DNA from: Pararhizobium sp.
GTDB taxonomy: Bacteria; Pseudomonadota; Alphaproteobacteria; Rhizobiales; Rhizobiaceae
Assembly (NCBI GenBank): GCA_030655075.1
Contig: JAURWE010000051.1
Span: 1-64,000, forward strand
Reading direction: 5' to 3'
Length of the DNA: 64,000 nt
Position 1 is the first letter of the stretch. Each line of letters starts with the position of its first letter. Below, one piece after another: positions 62,301 through 64,000 of this stretch. The position numbers and the translations under genes are program-made. A model generated the notes under the pieces. That model was not told the origin of the DNA and made no database searches. It saw only the letters and a program-made list of their open reading frames with translations.

Positions 62301-62848
62301 AGCCGCGCCTTGGCCAGCGCCGTATGGTCGGATTTCATCGCCATGTCGACCGGGCCGCCGGAGGCACCGGTCAGGACGATCAGGCCTTCGGTGCCTGCCT
62401 CGCGCAGCCAGGACATGGAGATGCGCACGGACTGCGTGCCCTCGCCGTCGAGATAGGCGCGGCTGACGATATCGACCAGCCGCACATAACCTTCATCGGT
62501 CGCGGCAATCAGCACGATCGAGGGCAGCTTGACCAGATGCTGCTGATGGCCACGGCGCTCGTTGTCGCCGTCATCTTCCATGTCGATCGCCAGTTGGCAG
62601 CCGATGATGGCCTGGATACCCTCCTCCGCCGCCTTCTGGGCGAACTCCAGCGCGGCGAAGAGATTGTTGGTATCGGCAATGCCGAGGGCCGGCTGCTGGT
62701 CGGCGACAGCCTTGCTGATGATCTTCTTGATCGGCAGCGCGCCCTCGAGCAGCGAGAAGGCGGAATGCACGCGCAGATGCACGAACCCGGGCCCGCCGTT
62801 TTCCGCCGGTCCCGCTTGATCCACCTTCACAACACCCGTGTCCGCCAT
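59336..62848 (-). CDS. dnaE: DNA polymerase III alpha subunit
   Basis: Main replicative polymerase, cytosolic. The 1170-residue protein is the DnaE1 type: a PHP domain (from FVHLRVHSAFSLLEGALPI; the second metal-site histidines are partly changed, so nuclease activity is doubtful), the polymerase core with GPGRGSGAGSLVAYAL and the catalytic aspartates in PDFDIDF (430-436), a thumb/fingers region (FNKSHAAAYAIVSYQTAYLK), and OB-fold and C-terminal regions. In rhizobia it typically lies beside lolCD, which holds here: lolD is about 1 kb upstream. Confidence 0.98.
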   Translation of the reverse strand: MADTGVVKVDQAGPAENGGPGFVHLRVHSAFSLLEGALPIKKIISKAVADQQPALGIADTNNLFAALEFAQKAAEEGIQAIIGCQLAIDMEDDGDNERRGHQQHLVKLPSIVLIAATDEGYVRLVDIVSRAYLDGEGTQSVRISMSWLREAGTEGLIVLTGASGGPVDMAMKSDHTALAKARLKALEALFGDRLYIELQRHGRFDKRHEQRMIDLAYETNLPLVATNEPFFPTPGDYDAHDALMAVAHNAMVSDDDRFRLTPDHYMKSRKEMVTLFADLPEALDNTIEVAMRCSFMLKTRAPILPRFTGASDDTAEAERAESLEMRRQAVEGLDERMARLGIAAGYTEQDYRERLDFELGVIEKMKFPGYFLIVADFIKWAKNQDIPVGPGRGSGAGSLVAYALTITDVDPLRFSLLFERFLNPDRVSMPDFDIDFCQDRREEVIRYVQRKYGREQVAQIITFGSLQARAALRDVGRVLEMPYGQVDKICKLVPNNPANPTPLSKAIEEEPRLQEEADKEPVVARLLDIAQKIEGLYRHASTHAAGIVIGDRPLSKLVPMYRDPRSDMPVTQFNMKWVEQAGLVKFDFLGLKTLTVLKVAMDFIAKRGITVKMEGLPLDDALTYEMLAKGDTVGVFQVESAGMRKALIGMRPDCIEDIIALVALYRPGPMENIPTYNARKHGEEEIETIHPMIDHLLKETQGVIVYQEQVMQVAQVLSGYSLGEADLLRRAMGKKIKEEMDKQRARFVEGAMRNKVSKPQADNIFELLAKFANYGFNKSHAAAYAIVSYQTAYLKAHYPVEFLAASMTLDMSNTDKIVDFRQDAQRHGIEVVPPSVQTSFRHFETGPYRIYYSLSALKGVGEAAVDHIVAVRGEVPFASIEDFCLRIDPKLLNRRVFESLICAGAFDCFGKDRAELVSGLDRILGFAQMAQANKVSGQSDMFGAGAATGPEAIVFPAYTPWLSSEKLQREFQVLGFYLSAHPLDAYNPLLAKMRVQTFADFSAAVKKGAVAGRLAGTVTSKQERKTRTGNKMGIVAFSDSTGQYEAVLFSEALAQYRDLLEPGTSLVITVQAEERPEGIGLRIQTLQSLEERSFQMQKAMRVYVRDAGPLRSVAAHLNARGDGLVSFIVIKDNGQREIEVELTEKYRISPEIAAAMRSAPGVIDVELVQA

Positions 62849-62988
62849 ATCATTCGCCCTGAATCACCTGAGCTTCAGGGTATCCTGTTTCAGAACGCAG
62901 ATGTCCAGATCGGTGGCTGTGGATGATCACTTTTAGAGTCTGGCCGGCTCGAACAACCGGCCGGCAAATAGCAGTGTTTTCGTCCGGA

Positions 62989-63075
62989 TTACATGCCCAG
63001 AACGATGACGGAAATGCTGGCGACGAACATTGCCATGGAAGCGAAGGCTGCGAGGTCACGAATGAAGTCAGTCAT
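62989..63075 (-). CDS. 28-residue predicted membrane peptide
   Basis: Reads MTDFIRDLAAFASMAMFVAS, then ISVIVLGM and a TAA stop. A strong CGGGAG site lies 6 bases before the ATG. One hydrophobic helix of about 18 residues behind a short charged N-terminus suggests a single-pass inner-membrane microprotein. It lies between dnaE and a divergent secreted protein gene. I cannot name a family, and the call rests on the ribosome site and the helix pattern. Confidence 0.55.
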   Translation of the reverse strand: MTDFIRDLAAFASMAMFVASISVIVLGM

Positions 63076-63241
63076 AGTGCGTCTCCCGTTCTCTTATGTT
63101 TGCATTTTGTTCTATTTATGTTCCGTCGTCAACAGGATTCTTCGGCTGATGTCTTGACGCGTTAAATCCCAGATGTGGCGCTGGACCTTGCCGCCGGAGC
63201 GCTCTAGATTTGCGCGATATTCACGGAGCAGACGTTTGACA

Positions 63242-63811
63242 ATGAAGACATGGATTGTTGCCGGCCTTGCCGGTTTGCTGAGCACAGGCGCTGTCATGGC
63301 GGAGCCGATCGATCCGGAACGGATCGCGTCCGCGACCACGGGCGACTGGGACAAGGACGGCGATACGGACCTGGCGATGATCGTGCGCCCGGCCCAGAGC
63401 AGCACCGAGATGAACGGGATCTATATTTTCCTCAACGATCCCTCGGGCGGCCGCATGGAGCTGAAGACGGTCGCCACCAACAAGGTCGATGGGTCGTTCA
63501 TCTATGTCGGCACCGATCCGGTGATCGAGGCGCTGCCGAACGGCTCGATCCTGGTGACGTCGCAGAACAACGCCGTCGACCAGCGCCACTACACACAGAA
63601 GCTGACGATCGCCTACCGAAATTTCGAGTTCATCGTCGCCGGCTATACCTATGCCGTGCGTGACGCCGGCCCGGCCGACGACATGGAATGTGACCTGAAC
63701 GTTCTGACCGGCAAGGGTGAGCTCAATGGCGGTCCGATCAAGGTGGCGCCGCAGATGGTGACGATCGCCGACTGGAGCGACGACATCGGCCTGACGGCCT
63801 GCAGACCGTAA
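63242..63811 (+). CDS. Secreted protein of unknown function with a calcium-loop-like motif
   Basis: A 189-residue exported protein: signal peptide MKTWIVAGLAGLLSTGAVMA, then a mature part with GDWDKDGDTDLAMIV, resembling the D-x-D-x-D-x-x-D calcium loop of FG-GAP/VCBS-type beta-propeller repeats but present once only. Two cysteines (MECDL, TACRP) could form a disulfide. The start at 63242 is the signal peptide start; an in-frame start 69 bases upstream is rejected. It converges with lolD, 3 bases apart. Confidence 0.78.
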   Translation: MKTWIVAGLAGLLSTGAVMAEPIDPERIASATTGDWDKDGDTDLAMIVRPAQSSTEMNGIYIFLNDPSGGRMELKTVATNKVDGSFIYVGTDPVIEALPNGSILVTSQNNAVDQRHYTQKLTIAYRNFEFIVAGYTYAVRDAGPADDMECDLNVLTGKGELNGGPIKVAPQMVTIADWSDDIGLTACRP

Positions 63812-63814
63812 GAC

Positions 63815-64000
63815 CTAGGCCAGTTCGACGACCTTGCCGTCTTCCAGCGTCACGCGCCGGTCCATCATGGCCGCCAGCGTGTGGTTGTGGGTGGCGATGA
63901 GGGCCGCAAGGCCCGACTGGCGCACCAGGGCTTCCAGGGCTTCGAAGACATAACCGGCGGTTTCGGGATCGAGGTTACCGGTCGGCTCGTCGGCCAGCAG
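63815..64000 (-). CDS. lolD: Lipoprotein-releasing ABC transporter ATP-binding protein, C-terminal part
   Basis: Only the last 61 residues and the stop lie in the window. They begin LLADEPTGNLDPETAGYVFE, the Walker B and D-loop of an ABC ATPase, followed by the switch histidine in ALIATHNHTLAAMMDRRVTLEDGKVVEL. LLADEPTGNLD with this ending and the position near dnaE fit LolD, which powers extraction of lipoproteins from the inner membrane. Since most of the gene is missing, a related ABC exporter ATPase cannot be excluded. Confidence 0.85.
   Translation of the reverse strand: MLADEPTGNLDPETAGYVFEALEALVRQSGLAALIATHNHTLAAMMDRRVTLEDGKVVELA

Noticed and set aside
62942..62964. GGCCGG/CCGGCC hairpin between dnaE and the 28-residue gene
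   Set aside because: No T run on either strand, so it is not supported as an intrinsic terminator.

Overview
This 64 kb window is a gene-dense, GC-rich stretch of core chromosome from an alphaproteobacterium of the Rhizobiales. It most resembles the Rhizobium/Agrobacterium/Sinorhizobium group. Supporting signs are the divK-pleD pair, a complex I NDUFA12-type subunit, DUF2155, DUF2167, DUF3572 and DUF6894 families, RNase E with a long acidic insertion in its S1 region, a LexA box of the alphaproteobacterial type GTTC-N7-GTTC, and rhizobial-style intergenic palindromes. I found no prophage, insertion sequence, CRISPR array, rRNA operon or large foreign island. The only classic accessory module is a HigBA-type toxin-antitoxin pair.

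Layout, left part (1-24.4 kb): a partial tuf preceded by tRNA-Tyr and tRNA-Gly; an RlmB-type methyltransferase; small secreted proteins; a divergent azoreductase/LysR pair; a Crp/Fnr regulator beside a group of very small proteins; the higBA locus; a thiamine salvage operon thiM-thiE-thiD-tenA behind a TPP riboswitch; tRNA-Thr; NAD kinase; a block of palindromic repeats; prfB with its programmed +1 frameshift; penicillin-binding protein 1A; an AmiC amidase; and rne with a long structured leader.

Middle (24.6-45 kb): a DsbA-like protein, then aroQ-accB-accC-aat; NDUFA12 and DUF proteins; the GatCAB amidotransferase genes interspersed with three GNAT acetyltransferases; a UPF0173 hydrolase; ruvX; small membrane proteins; an AEC transporter; an AidB-like acyl-CoA dehydrogenase; and pyrB with a dihydroorotase-like partner that has lost its metal ligands, followed by plsY and dprA.

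Right part (45-64 kb): topA, rnr, DUF983, NUDIX and MFS genes in one direction; rpmG; a structured non-coding stretch that may encode a small RNA; the cell-cycle regulators pleD and divK; a SOS-type dinB with a LexA box; an L,D-transpeptidase; dnaE; a 28-residue membrane peptide; and the end of lolD.

Taken together the window serves translation (tuf, prfB, gatCAB, rpmG, tRNAs), RNA decay (rne, rnr), envelope growth (PBP1A, AmiC, LDT, plsY, accBC, lolD), cofactor and pyrimidine synthesis (thi, nadK, pyr), and replication, repair and cell cycle (dnaE, dinB, dprA, ruvX, topA, pleD, divK). I did not find an obviously unprecedented system. The best candidates for new biology are the structured RNA downstream of pleD, the rne leader, the tandem small paralogs near 7.3-7.7 kb, and the tiny membrane proteins at 37.6 and 63.0 kb.
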